Of a stretch of 64,000 bases of DNA, positions 49,659 to 61,400 are shown piece after piece. Origin of the DNA: Planctomycetota bacterium (lineage in GTDB: Bacteria > Planctomycetota > Uabimicrobiia > Uabimicrobiales > Uabimicrobiaceae); the NCBI GenBank assembly GCA_029260735.1, contig JAJDCR010000050.1, forward strand, positions 1 through 64,000, given 5' to 3'. The notes beneath the pieces were generated by a model. The model did no database searches. It was not told the DNA's origin and was given only the letters and a program-made list of their open reading frames with translations. Positions within the stretch are counted from its first letter, which is position 1, and each line of letters opens with the position of its first letter. The translations under genes and the position numbers were made by a program.

Positions 49659-51104
49659 ATGACGGAAAAAAACTTCCAATCTTCCATCCTAGATGCAGTC
49701 GAAAAATTTAATGCTCTTGATGATAGTACCGAGCAACCAATAGGAGAAATACAAAAAGCTTTATGGATTCCTAGTGCCGTTCTTTTAGGGGTAGGCTTTT
49801 TTGCCATTTTAATTAAATCGATTTGGCTACCTGTTATTTTTGTACTGGGTATCTTACTGTGGAATATTCTAGCACAACTTTCTTTTGAAAACCCTATTTT
49901 ACTGACTCCTGCTCTCTTTGAGAAAAAAAATATGGTTTATTTCTTCCATTTCATTTCTAGATCAAAAAGAGTCGTTTTTATTGCCCTGCCTATCTTTTTT
50001 GTTATTCTTTTTCTTCCTGCTTGGCAGAAGCCCTTTTTAGCTTGGTCTATCGCTTTAATCCTACTTTGGCCACTAAGAATTTTACTAGGATATAGCGAGT
50101 GGTTGAGCAGAAGCGATTACGATAGAGATTACACAGCTTTGGGAATTTCAAGCTTAATTGGCTTTATCTGTTTTTTTTGGCCCCAGGCAACAATGGAAAT
50201 TCCTTTAGAAAAAGCCCAAGAAAAAACTCAGAAACTCATTAGTACATTTGAAACTAAAAGTTCTCAAATAACTAATCTCGAAGAAAAGCAAAAAGAGATT
50301 GCCCTACAAATCAATAGTTTAAAAGAAGCTCAGGTTAGCTGGAAAGAAAAAATTGTCACAAAAGAAAATATGGAAAACCGCTGGAATGAGTTAATCTCTA
50401 ACATCTCGGCCATACAAGAGAAAATGGAGAAAAATGAGGAAGCTCAAGCCAAGCAACAAGTAGATCTTCTTCAGCAAGCTGCTATTTTACAAGAGAAAAC
50501 AGAAAAATTGGAAAAAGCTCTAGTTTCTAGTGAAGATAACGACGCCCAAGAAAAAACATTAACGGAACAGAAAGAAAAACTTCAGAACTTGGAAACAACT
50601 TTGCAAAACACTGCAAAATCTATTTCTCAGATTTCTCAACAAAAAGAAACATTGGAGCAGTTGTCCAAAAGCCAAAAAGAGCTAGCAGGACGTTTCGCTG
50701 AATTAGAAAACTCTACTCAAGCAAGTATCCAAAAAAACAAAACTCTCCAACAGCAAATAGCCCTTCTTCAGCAAGAGCAATCCGCTTTACAGTTGATCGA
50801 TAAAATACGCAAAGAAAACCAAGCCTTAACCAGTGAGCTCAAGGCTAAAAATGAAAAACTAAAAGAGCAAGTCACTCAACTCGAAAAACAAAATCCAGTG
50901 GTCTCTTTAGAACCCAGTGAGCTAGAAAAAGAAAATCTAAATCTAAAGGAAAAAATTAGGGACTTAGAAAAGACCAATGATACCCTAAAGAAAATGCAAA
51001 AAGCGCAGAAAGATATTCAGTTTCTCTTTGAAGAAGAAAACAAGTCTCTTAAGCAAAAGCTAGATGAACTCAAACAAGAGGAAGAGGCTAGTGGAGATAG
51101 TTAG
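49659..51104 (+). CDS. Membrane protein with long coiled coil, unknown
   Basis: 481 residues. Residues 30-180 have several membrane helices (SAVLLGVGFFAILIK, VVFIALPIFFVILFLPAW, IALILLWPLRILLGY, LGISSLIGFICFFWP). From ~190 to the end it is a continuous coiled coil rich in Lys/Glu/Gln (LEEKQKEIALQINSLKEAQ, KIRDLEKTNDTLKKMQK). No family recognised. It resembles a membrane-anchored scaffold or SMC-like tether. ATG follows AAAGGGA. No downstream partner is obvious; a REP-like repeat begins at 51110. Confidence 0.68.
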   Translation: MTEKNFQSSILDAVEKFNALDDSTEQPIGEIQKALWIPSAVLLGVGFFAILIKSIWLPVIFVLGILLWNILAQLSFENPILLTPALFEKKNMVYFFHFISRSKRVVFIALPIFFVILFLPAWQKPFLAWSIALILLWPLRILLGYSEWLSRSDYDRDYTALGISSLIGFICFFWPQATMEIPLEKAQEKTQKLISTFETKSSQITNLEEKQKEIALQINSLKEAQVSWKEKIVTKENMENRWNELISNISAIQEKMEKNEEAQAKQQVDLLQQAAILQEKTEKLEKALVSSEDNDAQEKTLTEQKEKLQNLETTLQNTAKSISQISQQKETLEQLSKSQKELAGRFAELENSTQASIQKNKTLQQQIALLQQEQSALQLIDKIRKENQALTSELKAKNEKLKEQVTQLEKQNPVVSLEPSELEKENLNLKEKIRDLEKTNDTLKKMQKAQKDIQFLFEEENKSLKQKLDELKQEEEASGDS

Positions 51105-51109
51105 AACTA

Positions 51110-51193
51110 GCGTAATGTAGGGATAACTACGAAGGCCGTCCGCAAGGACCCTCGTGGTTGTCCGTTACGCCTGCTAAAACCTAATTACCAAGA
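51110..51193. repeat. REP-like palindromic repeat, copy 2
   Basis: Same hairpin as 78-164: TAGGGATAAC then CGTCCGCAAGGACCCTCG and TGGTTGTCCGTTACGC, with CTGCTAAAACCTAATTACC trailing. It lies between the coiled-coil membrane protein and the STAS gene, both ending here. Confidence 0.8.
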
Positions 51194-51231
51194 AATAACT
51201 GAACGTACTTGCCCCTCGTGGGTGTCTTCCC

Positions 51232-51774
51232 CTACAAAAAACCTTTCTCAGGAGGTTTTCTTTTCTCAGGATCGAAAGGAATGGTTTTATCGTACTCTAA
51301 AAAGGAAGGATCATAGCCTGTCATTGTTTTATTGTAGTCTAAGATACGCTTTTCTTTTAGTTTATCTTCTTTCTCCTTTTCAAAATCAGCTTCTGTTGGG
51401 AGAATGGTTTCTCGATAAGCTGCTTCATCCGAGACAAGGGTATCAGAAAAAAAGGCTTTGTCAGCCTCTTCATAATCAAAATAAAATAAATTCTTTTCTG
51501 AGTAGCCGGCGAATTGAAATATTTTTTCCACACTAGGCTCAAGGCAAAACTTCACTTCTTTGCCTTGGCTCTGGAGCTTTTTCACTTGCTGCATAATTGC
51601 TGATAGGGCTAAAGGAGTTATAAAATTCATCTCACGTAAGTCGATTAAGATTCCTTCTCTTGAAAAAGAGTACGCTTTTTCAAAACTTGCTTGAATCGAC
51701 GCCAGGTCAGTATCTTTCAGCTGTCCATTTTCTCCTCGAATGGTAAGCGATTCTATTTTTTTTCTCTCAGTCAT
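51232..51774 (-). CDS. STAS-domain protein
   Basis: 180 residues. Residues ~10-110 have the STAS alpha/beta pattern: IESLTIRGENGQL, REGILIDLREMNFITPLALSAIMQQVKKLQSQ in sections, and CLEPSVEKIFQFAGY. The usual Ser in the D-S-[ST]-G loop is replaced by FITPLA, so phospho-switching of the anti-sigma-antagonist kind is doubtful. A C-terminal extension of ~60 charged residues (KEDKLKEKRILDYNKT) ends with PPEKGFL. Role unknown: possibly a binding partner in a sigma/anti-sigma relay or lipid/cytoskeletal adaptor. Confidence 0.68.
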   Translation of the reverse strand: MTERKKIESLTIRGENGQLKDTDLASIQASFEKAYSFSREGILIDLREMNFITPLALSAIMQQVKKLQSQGKEVKFCLEPSVEKIFQFAGYSEKNLFYFDYEEADKAFFSDTLVSDEAAYRETILPTEADFEKEKEDKLKEKRILDYNKTMTGYDPSFLEYDKTIPFDPEKRKPPEKGFL

Positions 51775-51810
51775 TTTCTCTTATTGCCATTCACTTTCTA
51801 TTCCTACTTC

Positions 51811-51854
51811 AGGGTGTCATCGGCACTATATTAGGATGTCATTGACACTATATT
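51811..51854. repeat. Tandem 22-bp direct repeat
   Basis: AGGGTGTCATCGGCACTATATT followed directly by AGGATGTCATTGACACTATATT without the first two bases differing elsewhere; 19 of 22 positions match. It lies upstream of the STAS gene on its strand and may be a regulator site. Confidence 0.6.
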
Positions 51855-52031
51855 TTTCTGGGGTTCTCTTCTTCGTTATTATAAGCCAAGTCCTTCATTT
51901 GTCAATGGAACGATAGTAAAACAACAAACACTCCCAAAAAGAATTCCCCTTGCAAACTCTGCTCAGAAGTACTAGAATTAAGACAATTCCTATTATTTCC
52001 AATGGTTTAGAGGAGCATTACATTAAAGTCT

Positions 52032-53684
52032 ATGCAAACGACTAACCCTATATATGAAGATTTAATCGAAGACTTCGACCCAAGTTTAACAGACATTGGT
52101 AGCCTCAATACAGTACACGATCGCTATCAGTTTGAATCGAATTTTGATTTTGATTTAGAAGTAGAAGAGGGCGACACTCACAAGGGCTATGAAGTCGATA
52201 TCTATTTTTTTTTACCGAAAAGTATGGGGATTCATGCTGACTCTTACACTCGAGAAGATTTCTATACCGATCTAACCAACTATTTAAGAGTAAAAACTCC
52301 TAACTATCCCAAACGTCTTCAGTTAAAATCTAAACACTGGGGGCTCTCTTTTTTAGACCGCTACTTTAAAGTGCATCTTGTTACTCAAAAAAGACAAAAA
52401 TTAAGCCCATATGTTGTCCAGGAAACCAAACTCTTTGGATGTTTCTTCAACACTCAGCTAAAAAACCTTCACTACGGGCTTTACTTAGTTCTGAGTAAAA
52501 AACCCCAAGAATTTATTACCAACCCTCAACGAATTCAAGCTTTAAAAAAGAAAATCGAAGCGCTTAAATCCGTTCTTGATTTATATAGACAGCGTTATCT
52601 AGAGAGTATGCGTCAAAAAAAAGTTTTTTGCGATGCCGAAGTTCGCCAGGCTCTTCTCTTGATCGATGAATATATATCCTATCGGTTAGAGTCCAATTTA
52701 ATTAGTCTTCATAGACTACTAGCACCTCACCGAGCAGAGTTAAATGAACTCGTTGTCTTTCTAGATAGTATTCTCCAAGAAGAAATTCAACACCGTAAAA
52801 AACTAGGCTGGATTATCTTAGGAGAAAGTGATGCAAAAGAACAAGAAGGTTACTATTATCGGTTAGGGCTCCTCAAGAAATATGTTTCTGAAGTTCTTTT
52901 CTTAGAAGTACAAAATGTCAAAAAAGAAAAGAGATATCGTAATATTATTGCAGGGTTTGGAGCAGCTTTGGCCGCTCTCTGGGCAGGTCTTTCAGACATT
53001 AGAACTTGGCAAGCGGTTTACGGACCAACAATGCGTTTTCGACTAGTCGCTGTTCTTTTGGTTGGAATTGTCGCATATGTATTCAAAGATCGAATTAAAG
53101 AATGGAGTAAAGACTACTTCAACGAACAATTAAAACACCACTTACCTGATTTTGACATGCATATGTTCTACACACATGTGGATGTCTATGGCGACTCCCA
53201 TCGTTATTTTTTAGGAACTTCTCATGAGTTTATGCGCTACCTCTATAAGAAAGCCGTTTCTCCTGATGTTCTCTATGTTCGAGAAATGGGTCACGAGTCA
53301 GCTTTAGAACCTCAGCGCAATGAAATTGTTCTCCACTATTCCAAAAAACTCCATTTCAATCCCGAGAGTCTCCACCAGCTAGACCAGGTCAAACACCTCA
53401 AAAAGGTTGTTCGCTTTGATCTCAGTAAATTTCTGGCCAAATTAGATGAGCCGAGTAAATCTCTTTCCTATTACTGTCCCGAAAAAGGAATTTCTCTAAT
53501 GAAAGCTCCTAAAGTGTATCATCTCAACGTTGTTTTTCGCTACGCTGTCCATCATTCCCGAGGAGCTAGTAAAAAAAGACATCATGTCGAGTTCGAAAGA
53601 ATGCGTATCATTTTAAATAAAAAAGGAATTATTCGCATTGAAGAAGTTGTTCCTCGGGGAGAAATGAGCTACGAAGAGGATTAA
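52032..53684 (+). CDS. Unknown protein with two central membrane helices
   Basis: 550 residues, no recognised family. Residues 1-300 are soluble and charged (FDFDLEVEEGDTHKGYEVD, YFFLPKSMGIHADSYTRED); two hydrophobic segments lie at about 306-323 and 337-354 (FGAALAALWAGLSDI; RLVAVLLVGIVAYVF). The last ~190 residues are again soluble, with HDE- and Arg-rich stretches (YTHVDVYGDSHRYFLG, HYSKKLHFNPESL). AGGAG is 16 nt from ATG, an unusually long spacing. The stop is 1 nt from the start of the Na/Pi gene, so they are coupled. Confidence 0.65.
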   Translation: MQTTNPIYEDLIEDFDPSLTDIGSLNTVHDRYQFESNFDFDLEVEEGDTHKGYEVDIYFFLPKSMGIHADSYTREDFYTDLTNYLRVKTPNYPKRLQLKSKHWGLSFLDRYFKVHLVTQKRQKLSPYVVQETKLFGCFFNTQLKNLHYGLYLVLSKKPQEFITNPQRIQALKKKIEALKSVLDLYRQRYLESMRQKKVFCDAEVRQALLLIDEYISYRLESNLISLHRLLAPHRAELNELVVFLDSILQEEIQHRKKLGWIILGESDAKEQEGYYYRLGLLKKYVSEVLFLEVQNVKKEKRYRNIIAGFGAALAALWAGLSDIRTWQAVYGPTMRFRLVAVLLVGIVAYVFKDRIKEWSKDYFNEQLKHHLPDFDMHMFYTHVDVYGDSHRYFLGTSHEFMRYLYKKAVSPDVLYVREMGHESALEPQRNEIVLHYSKKLHFNPESLHQLDQVKHLKKVVRFDLSKFLAKLDEPSKSLSYYCPEKGISLMKAPKVYHLNVVFRYAVHHSRGASKKRHHVEFERMRIILNKKGIIRIEEVVPRGEMSYEED

Positions 53685-53685
53685 A

Positions 53686-55329
53686 ATGACGGAATTAAAT
53701 ATAGTATCTACTCTCGGAGGATTTGGACTCTTTCTCTTTTGCCTTCGCTTCTTGAGTAATATCTTAGAGTGCTCTCTTTCCTACCGTATTAAACCTCTCT
53801 TGAGCAATCTCTTTAACAACCGCTGGTCTACTTTATCTATAGGTTTTGGGGCAACCACTCTTATCCAAGCAAGTAGCATTAGTATTATTAGTGTAATGGG
53901 GCTCTTAAACGCCTCTCTCATTTCTCTAGAGCAGGGATTCTTTTTGATGCTCGGAGCAACCCTAGGCACAACGATTAAAGCTTGGTTTTTCGCCGAAGCC
54001 ATCCATAAATACGGTTTACTCATTATTGGAGTCTGTAGCTTGAGCTTAATTGTTACTCGTAAGCCCATATTGCGTACTTTACTAGAAATTGGCTTTGTCA
54101 TTGGAGTGGCTTTTCTGGCTCTTGATATAGTATCCCAAGGTCTAGCCCCCTTTCTCAGAAACCCCCAGATGAAAGGTTTTTTAGTTTTACCAGAAAACCA
54201 GTCTTTTCTTCCCCAACTCCATCTACTCTTAATCAGTACTCTAATCACTATGTTGTTACAATCGAGTAGTGCTACCATTTTCCTTCTTTTAGAGTTGGCT
54301 CTACAAAATGCTCTCGATTTTCCTGCTGGAGTTATTTGTATTTTAGGGGCTAATATTGGAACCACAATAACCGCTCTTTTCGCTTCTATTGAATACAGTA
54401 AAGACGTTAAAAGATTAGCTCTCTCTCATCTTTTAATTAAACTAATAGGAGCTTCTTTAGCCTTACTTTTTTTCCCCAGCTTCATCTCTTTTATAGATTC
54501 TATTGTCTGGAACCAAGAGTCCTTTAATCTGCCTCTTCATTTAGCAGCGACTCATACCATTTTCAATTTCTGTAACATGTTACTTTGGATAGCTTTAAGC
54601 TCACCTTTCTTGCGTTTTTTGAAAAAAATTATTCCAGAGAAAGAAGAAGAGGAAAACTTGACAGGTCTTCCTCGTAGTGTCCGTCGCATGCTAGTAGGAA
54701 ATCCTCAGCAAGCCCTCAAAGAAATGAATAAGCAAATCCAAAGACTCGAATCCATGCTGAAAGGAGCGATTGACCACTGCTTAGTTCTTTTGACGGAAGA
54801 TAATCCTCAACAAAGTCGCCCAGAAACTTCTATCTTTCTAACTCGTCGCTTTCAAACATACAAAGAAGTTATTTATGAGCTAGTCATTCGCCTTCACAAA
54901 AAAGACTCTTCTCCTGCCCTCAAAGAAAAATTAGAATACCAAGTTGTCCTTTTGCGCGAATACAGCAATCTTCACCAAAGCTGTATCAATCTCAAGGCTC
55001 ATCTGGAGGAAAGTATTTTTACCCAAGGATATTATTTCCCAAAAGAAATTCAAAAATCTCTCCATCAATTCCAAGAGGATTTTAATAAAATTTATCTAAA
55101 CTTTTTATTAGGCTCTCAACCCGATGGTAAAATTTCCCCCAGCGATTTACTCAAACCTGTCGAAAAAGCTTACAAAAAAATGCTCAGAGAAGAGGTTTGT
55201 CCTAAGCAATTATACTGGCTAGATGAAGTTGTTCGCTACCTTGAGCAAATGATTCAATGTTTCGACAAAGCCTACGAACAGAAAAAGAAGAATTTTTTTG
55301 GGGAACTATTTTTGGAAGAAAACAACTAA
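53686..55329 (+). CDS. Na/phosphate cotransporter with PhoU-like C-terminus
   Basis: 547 residues. Two inverted Na/Pi-cotransporter repeats: TLIQASSISIISVMGLLNAS near residue 61 and LLQSSSATIFLLLELAL near 192 (QSS motifs for substrate binding), with GATLGTTIKAW and GANIGTTITALFA the paired Gly-rich parts. Membrane helices continue to ~320. The rest is helical, PhoU-like (SMLKGAIDHCLVLL, VRYLEQMIQCFDKAY). The family imports or exports phosphate with Na+ and the PhoU part may regulate it. Coupled with the upstream unknown protein. Confidence 0.85.
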   Translation: MTELNIVSTLGGFGLFLFCLRFLSNILECSLSYRIKPLLSNLFNNRWSTLSIGFGATTLIQASSISIISVMGLLNASLISLEQGFFLMLGATLGTTIKAWFFAEAIHKYGLLIIGVCSLSLIVTRKPILRTLLEIGFVIGVAFLALDIVSQGLAPFLRNPQMKGFLVLPENQSFLPQLHLLLISTLITMLLQSSSATIFLLLELALQNALDFPAGVICILGANIGTTITALFASIEYSKDVKRLALSHLLIKLIGASLALLFFPSFISFIDSIVWNQESFNLPLHLAATHTIFNFCNMLLWIALSSPFLRFLKKIIPEKEEEENLTGLPRSVRRMLVGNPQQALKEMNKQIQRLESMLKGAIDHCLVLLTEDNPQQSRPETSIFLTRRFQTYKEVIYELVIRLHKKDSSPALKEKLEYQVVLLREYSNLHQSCINLKAHLEESIFTQGYYFPKEIQKSLHQFQEDFNKIYLNFLLGSQPDGKISPSDLLKPVEKAYKKMLREEVCPKQLYWLDEVVRYLEQMIQCFDKAYEQKKKNFFGELFLEENN

Positions 55330-55466
55330 CCAAAGAGGTCAAAATTTTTTGGACTAAAATATCCAAAAAACTTTGATTCTTGCCAACAAACAACAAGTGT
55401 GGATTGATGTATATCTACCAATTACAGCAATTTTGCTACTAAGTTCTAAAAAAAGGAGAGTACAGC

Positions 55467-58400
55467 GTGCCTAAAACATTGCTTTACCTGCTGGTCGTTT
55501 TTTTACTTTGCTCTTGCTTCAATACTCCTCTTGTTTCCTCTGAAAACGAGAATCAAAACATCGCTATGCGTTGGGAAAATGTGGAGAAATTAGAGAAAGA
55601 ACAAAAGTACAAAGAGGCGCATAAGGAAACTTTAGCGATCCTCCAAACAGCCCAAAACGAACAAAATTATTCCGAGTGGACAAAGTCTCTTATTCATGCT
55701 GCTACTTTACAAAGAGCTCTTCATGGATATGAAAAAGCCGTTGTCTTTCTGGAAGAGGAAAAGTGGCCTGAAGATGAATTTGGACAAGCGCTTTTGCATC
55801 TTTTCTTTGCCAACAGTCTCAACCACTACTATAGCCAATACTCTTGGGAAATAAATCAACGAGAAAAAGTCCTTTCCGATAAAAAGATAGACTTAAAGAA
55901 ATGGACTTCTCAACAAATTTTTAAACGCATTCACCAAGAATACAGCCAAAGCTATAAGCAAAGAGAGGCTTTAGGAAAATATTTTGTAAAAGACTTCCCT
56001 AAGTACTTTCAACGGAATGGTTATCCTGAAAATATTCGCGCTACCCTACGAGATCTTTTAGTCTATAGTTGGGCTCAGTTTTTCAGTAACACCATGACCT
56101 GGACTCCTGCAGAAGAAAAGGAAAAATACAAAGTAGATTTCAAAAATCTCCTGGCGCTTCCCTCTACTCGATCTTCTGTCGAAAACACTTTCTTTCTCCA
56201 AGAGGACATTCACCCCCTTGTTCGCGCAATCCATCTTTTAGACAATCTCTATGCCTGGCACCAAGAGAAACGACCCGAATCAGCTTTGGAAACCCAGCTA
56301 GAAAGAATCCGAAGAGTCCTTGCTGTTTTTTACGAAAGCAAACACCTTCAAGCCGGACAAGAAGCTTTAGCGATACTTCTAAAGGACTACGAAAGCTACC
56401 CTTGGTGGTCGGTGGGAGTTTTGGAAGAAGCCCGACTTTGGCAAAGACAAAACGATTTAGTTAAAGCCCGCCAAAGTGCCAACAAAGGCTATCAAATATA
56501 TCCAGAAAGCTTGGGAGGGAAGAAGTGTCTTTATCTCATGCGCTCGATCGAAGCTCCCAGCTATAGTGTCAGCACTATGGCAATTGATAAAGCACAAAGT
56601 CGTGCTATCCAAGTTTCTCATAAAAATATTTCCAAACTCTACTTCCGGGCCTACCGAGCCGATTTCGAAAAACTCTTGAATTCATGGTGGGTCTACTACG
56701 GAAGACATGAGGACTCTGTCCTCCAAGAAATATTGGCGAAACAACAACCCGCCTACGAATGGGAAGTTGATATTCCCGATTTAAAAGACTACCAAATGCA
56801 TAAGACGTATGCTCAGTCTCCGATTAAAGAAAAAGGTTTTTTTGCTATTTTTGCCTCGGCTAAAAAAGATTTTTCTAAGAAAGAAAATCAGATCGTCTCA
56901 ACTTGTCGAATTATATCCGACATGGTTTTACTCGAAACCCAAAAACAAAGCCGTTGGGAAGTGATGGTTGTCAAGGGAGAGAATGGACAGCCTGTCCCTA
57001 GCGCCGAGATCACTCTTTATCATAACAATTATAACCGAGGAACCGAGGAAATCGACAGTATAAAAGCGGACGAAAATGGCTATGCCTATCTAGGAAAGCG
57101 CTATAAAAATGTATTTTTGGTCGCTCGTAAAGGAGATGATTTCACCTTAGACCATCAAAATATATATTTTGGTAACCACTATCCCACTTCTCGTTATCAA
57201 CAAAGTAGCTTCATCTACACGGATCGAAGCATCTATCGCCCTTTACAAAAGGTCTTTTTTAAAGTAGTTACCTACCGAGGAAATTCTCAAAAAGGCGACT
57301 ACAAATCCATGCCCTATACTCCTGTCAAAGCTTCCTTTTATGACCCTAATAGCAAAGTTATTGAGACTCTCACCTTGAAGACAAATAGCTACGGAACCAC
57401 CTCTGGTTCTTTTACTATACCGACAGGAAGAGTTTTAGGTAACTACTATGTCCAGTGTAGTGTAAAAGGCAACTACTCTACCTCCTATTTTCGCGTCGAA
57501 GAATATAAACGTCCGACTTTCGAAGTGGAGCTAGAAAAACCAGAAAAAGAGATTCGCCTCAACCAGTTGAGTAAGATTCAAGGAAAAGCAAAGTACTATT
57601 TTGGTATGCCTGTAACAGAAGGAAAAGTTTCTTACCGAATCACTCGTTCTCCCAATTACCCTTGGTGGTATAGTTGGTATTATGGCCCCGTGGGAAGTAG
57701 CGGTGAATACGAAGTGGCGGCGGGAGAAACCAAAATTGACAGCAAAGGAAACTTTTATCTCAACTTCACTCCAAAGGGAGATGAAAGTGTTGCCAATAAA
57801 GAAGCGGTTAGCTACAATTTCCGAGTGGAAGTGGACGTCACTGATACCGGCGGAGAAACTCGTAATGCCAGCTCTTACTACCAAATTGGCTTTGTCTCTG
57901 TCCGCGCTCAATTTACAATGAACGAAAGCTTCTTCTCTGCCAATAGTGCCGGAGAGATTACTGTAAAACGGGAAGACTTAAACAGTGTCGGGCGAAAAGG
58001 CGAAGGCTCTTATCAACTGATCCGTTTACAAAACCCCCAAACAGTAACCTTGCCTTCCCAATTTCCTCTTCCTCAAAGCGAAGGGAAAAAATACACTCCT
58101 GGAGATTTACAACGACCTCGGTGGGAATCTCCCAAAAGCCTTTCTCAACACCTTTTTTCTTTTGCAGATGGAGAAAGCCTAGCAAAAGGGCAACTCCTGC
58201 ACAATGAAAGAGGAGAGGCTGTTATTAACTTTTCTGGTTTAGCAGCAGGGGCTTACCGCATTCGCTACCAAACCAAAGATTCTTTTGGAACAGAGTACCA
58301 AACCCAAAAAGAATTTTATGTTGCGGCCCAAGAAACTCCTCTCACGGTGCCTCTGTTTTTGCAAGTCCAAAAACAGCACCACCAAGTGGGACAAGCTGTT

Positions 58401-61400
58401 CAAATTTACCTAGGATCAGGTCTTCCTCAGCAAACTCTTTGGCTAGAGTTTTACCAAAACAGTGAACTGATGGAACGTCGTCAACTGAAAACTCCTTTGA
58501 GCAACCATCTCATCGAGTATCCTCTGACCGAGAAACATCGTGGGGGTTTTTCTGTTCGCCTCAGCACAGTTCATGACTATGTCCACCATCGTCAGGAAGC
58601 TAGTGTCTATGTTCCTTGGGACAATAAGCATCTAGAACTCTCCTTTGATACTTTCCGCAATCTTTTGCGCCCTGGACAAGAAGAGACTTGGACCATTTCG
58701 GTCAAAGGACCTAATGCCCAAGCTGCTGCGGCTGAAGTTCTCGCTTATATGTACGACCGAAGCTTAGATTTTTTCGCAGCCCATAACCCGCCCAACCTAA
58801 GCTCTCTTTATCCGGCCAAATATGGAACCTCATATTTACGCCACAATCTTTCTAGTCGATCGTTCTCTACTATTTTCTCCCATAATTGGTATAGCCTCCC
58901 CTCAAATCCGTATTTTAGTCCTGATACTTTCCGCCTTTTTGATGGATACCCTGTCGGAGGCCCGGGAGGACGAGGAGGACGCTTCCATAGATTTGGCAAT
59001 GGGGAAGCTCTTATGGAAATGGCCGAAGAAGACTCAGCTCCCGTCCCTACGAGTAGCGCCCCTAGAAGAGAAAGAGCTGCCCTTAAGCAAGAAGCTAAGC
59101 TAGCGAAAAAGCCTGCCGCGAAAAATGGAGAAAGCGAGAAAGAAGAGGCCTCTCCTCTTCGGACAAACTTTAATGAGACCGCTTTTTTCCAACCTCACTT
59201 AAGCGCAGACAAAGATGGTAAAGTTCAAATCAAGTTTACAGTCCCGGATAGTGTCACAGAATGGAAGGTGTATCTTCATGCCTTAACTAAAGATCTTAAG
59301 TTTATGACTCTCCAAAAAGAAGTCGTCACCAAAAAGGACCTCATGGTTCGCCCTTATATGCCTCGCTTCTTAAGAGAAGGGGACGAAGCACTTCTTAAGG
59401 TTGTCATCAACAACGCTAGTTCCAAAGAACTTTCGGGAGATGTTTTCTTAGAAATCATCGACCCTGACAGTGAAGAGGATAAAAGCGCTGACTTTGGTTT
59501 AAAAGGTAAGCAGTTAACTTGGAAAGCTTCTGCCGAGGCCAGTGCTACAGTTTCCTGGAAACTTCAAACTCCTCGTAAACTAGGACTTTATGCCTTTAAA
59601 GTAACTGCAAAAAGCAAAAATCTTTCTGATGGGGAGTTGCGTCCCATCACTATTCTTCCTAGCCGCATTCATCTCTCCCAATCTAAGTTCATTACCCTAA
59701 AAGACGATCAAACTCGGAGTATGCGCATAGAGGATTTAGCCAAAGCAGGCGAAGATGAAACGATGATTCACAACTCTCTTGTTGTCAACTTGGAAGGGCA
59801 GCTCTTCTACACAGTTCTCAAATCTCTTCCTTACTTAGTCAATTATCCTTACGAATGCGTAGAGCAAACTCTAAACCGCTTCCTTTGCACAGGTATGATA
59901 TCATCTATGTATGACCAATATCCTGCCCTTACAAAAATGGCGGCTCAATTTGCGGAGCGTAAAACGATGTGGGAGGGTTGGCAAAAAAATGATGCCAATC
60001 GGCAAATGGCTCTGGAAGAAACGCCCTGGCTATCTGCATCTAAGGGAGGACCTAATGATGAAGACACTGACCTCATTAAAGTTCTCAATCCAGACATAGC
60101 CAAAGCGCACCAGGAAGCCTCTCTTCGTAAACTAAAAGAAGCGCAGCTTTCTAACGGTGGTTTCCCTTGGTGGGCTGGGGGACCAGAGAGCCCTTACATG
60201 ACCCTATATATGCTCTCTGGTTTTGCTAGAGCTCGTGAATTTAAAGTGGAAATTGATCCTCAGATGATTCGCCAAGCTTGGCAATATGTGGGAGGGCATA
60301 TCCATGAACACTACCTAGATCGTCCAGAAAAAGAGTGGAGCTATAGTTTTATTACTTGGGTCAACTACCTCCTATCTTGCTATCCGCAAAAGGATTACCA
60401 AGGAGCTTTTAGCAAAGAAGACCGAAGTAAAATGCTCGCTTTTTCTTTCCGGAACTGGACTAAGCATAGCCCTTACCTAAAAGGACTTCTTGCTCTTACT
60501 CTACATCGAGATGAACGCTCTTCTGATGCCAAACTCGTTTTAGAAAGCATCATGGATAGTGCCACTACCCAGGAAGACCAAGGAACCTTCTGGGCAGAGG
60601 AAGATCGGACTTGGTTGTGGTACAACGATAATATCGAAAGCCACGCTTTTATTCTACGGGCCCTACTAGAAATTAAGCCCGAAGATAAAAAACACATTGA
60701 CGGTCTTGTTTTATGGCTTCTCTTGAATAAAAAAATGAACCAATGGAAATCGACTAGAGCAACAGCCGAGGTTATCTATTCTCTGGTCAAAGTTATGGAA
60801 GCAGAGGGTTCACTTGCTGTCCGGGAAACTGCCGAAGTGAAAGTCGGACACCAAAAACACAGCTTTGTTTTTGAGCCGGATGAATACACGGGAAATCAAA
60901 ACCAAATTGTTGTCCTCGGCTCCAAAGTCAATCCAAAAACTATGGCGGAAGTAGAAGTCAGCAAAACGGGGAAAGGCTACATGTTTGCCTCGATGAATTG
61001 GCACTACTCCACGGAGAAATTACCAGAGGAAGCCCGAGGAGATTTTCTCCGCGTAACCCGGCACTACTTTCTTCGCAAACACCAAGGGGAAGAGTACGTT
61101 CTCTTACCTTTAGAGGAAGGTAACGCTATCGAAATCGGCGACCAAGTAGAGGTTCATCTCAGTATCCGGTCCAAACATCCGATGGAATACGTTCAATTGC
61201 GAGACCCTCGCGCGGCTGGATTTGAACCAGAGAACCAAGTAAGCCGACACCATTGGCGACTAGGTTTAGCCTGGTATGAAGAAATTCGCGACTCCGGAGC
61301 AAACTTCTTCTTTGAGTATCTCCCCCAAGGAGAATTTAACTTCACCTACCGCATTAGAGCAAATATGGCGGGAAAATTCCGCGTCGGCCCTGCAACCTTA

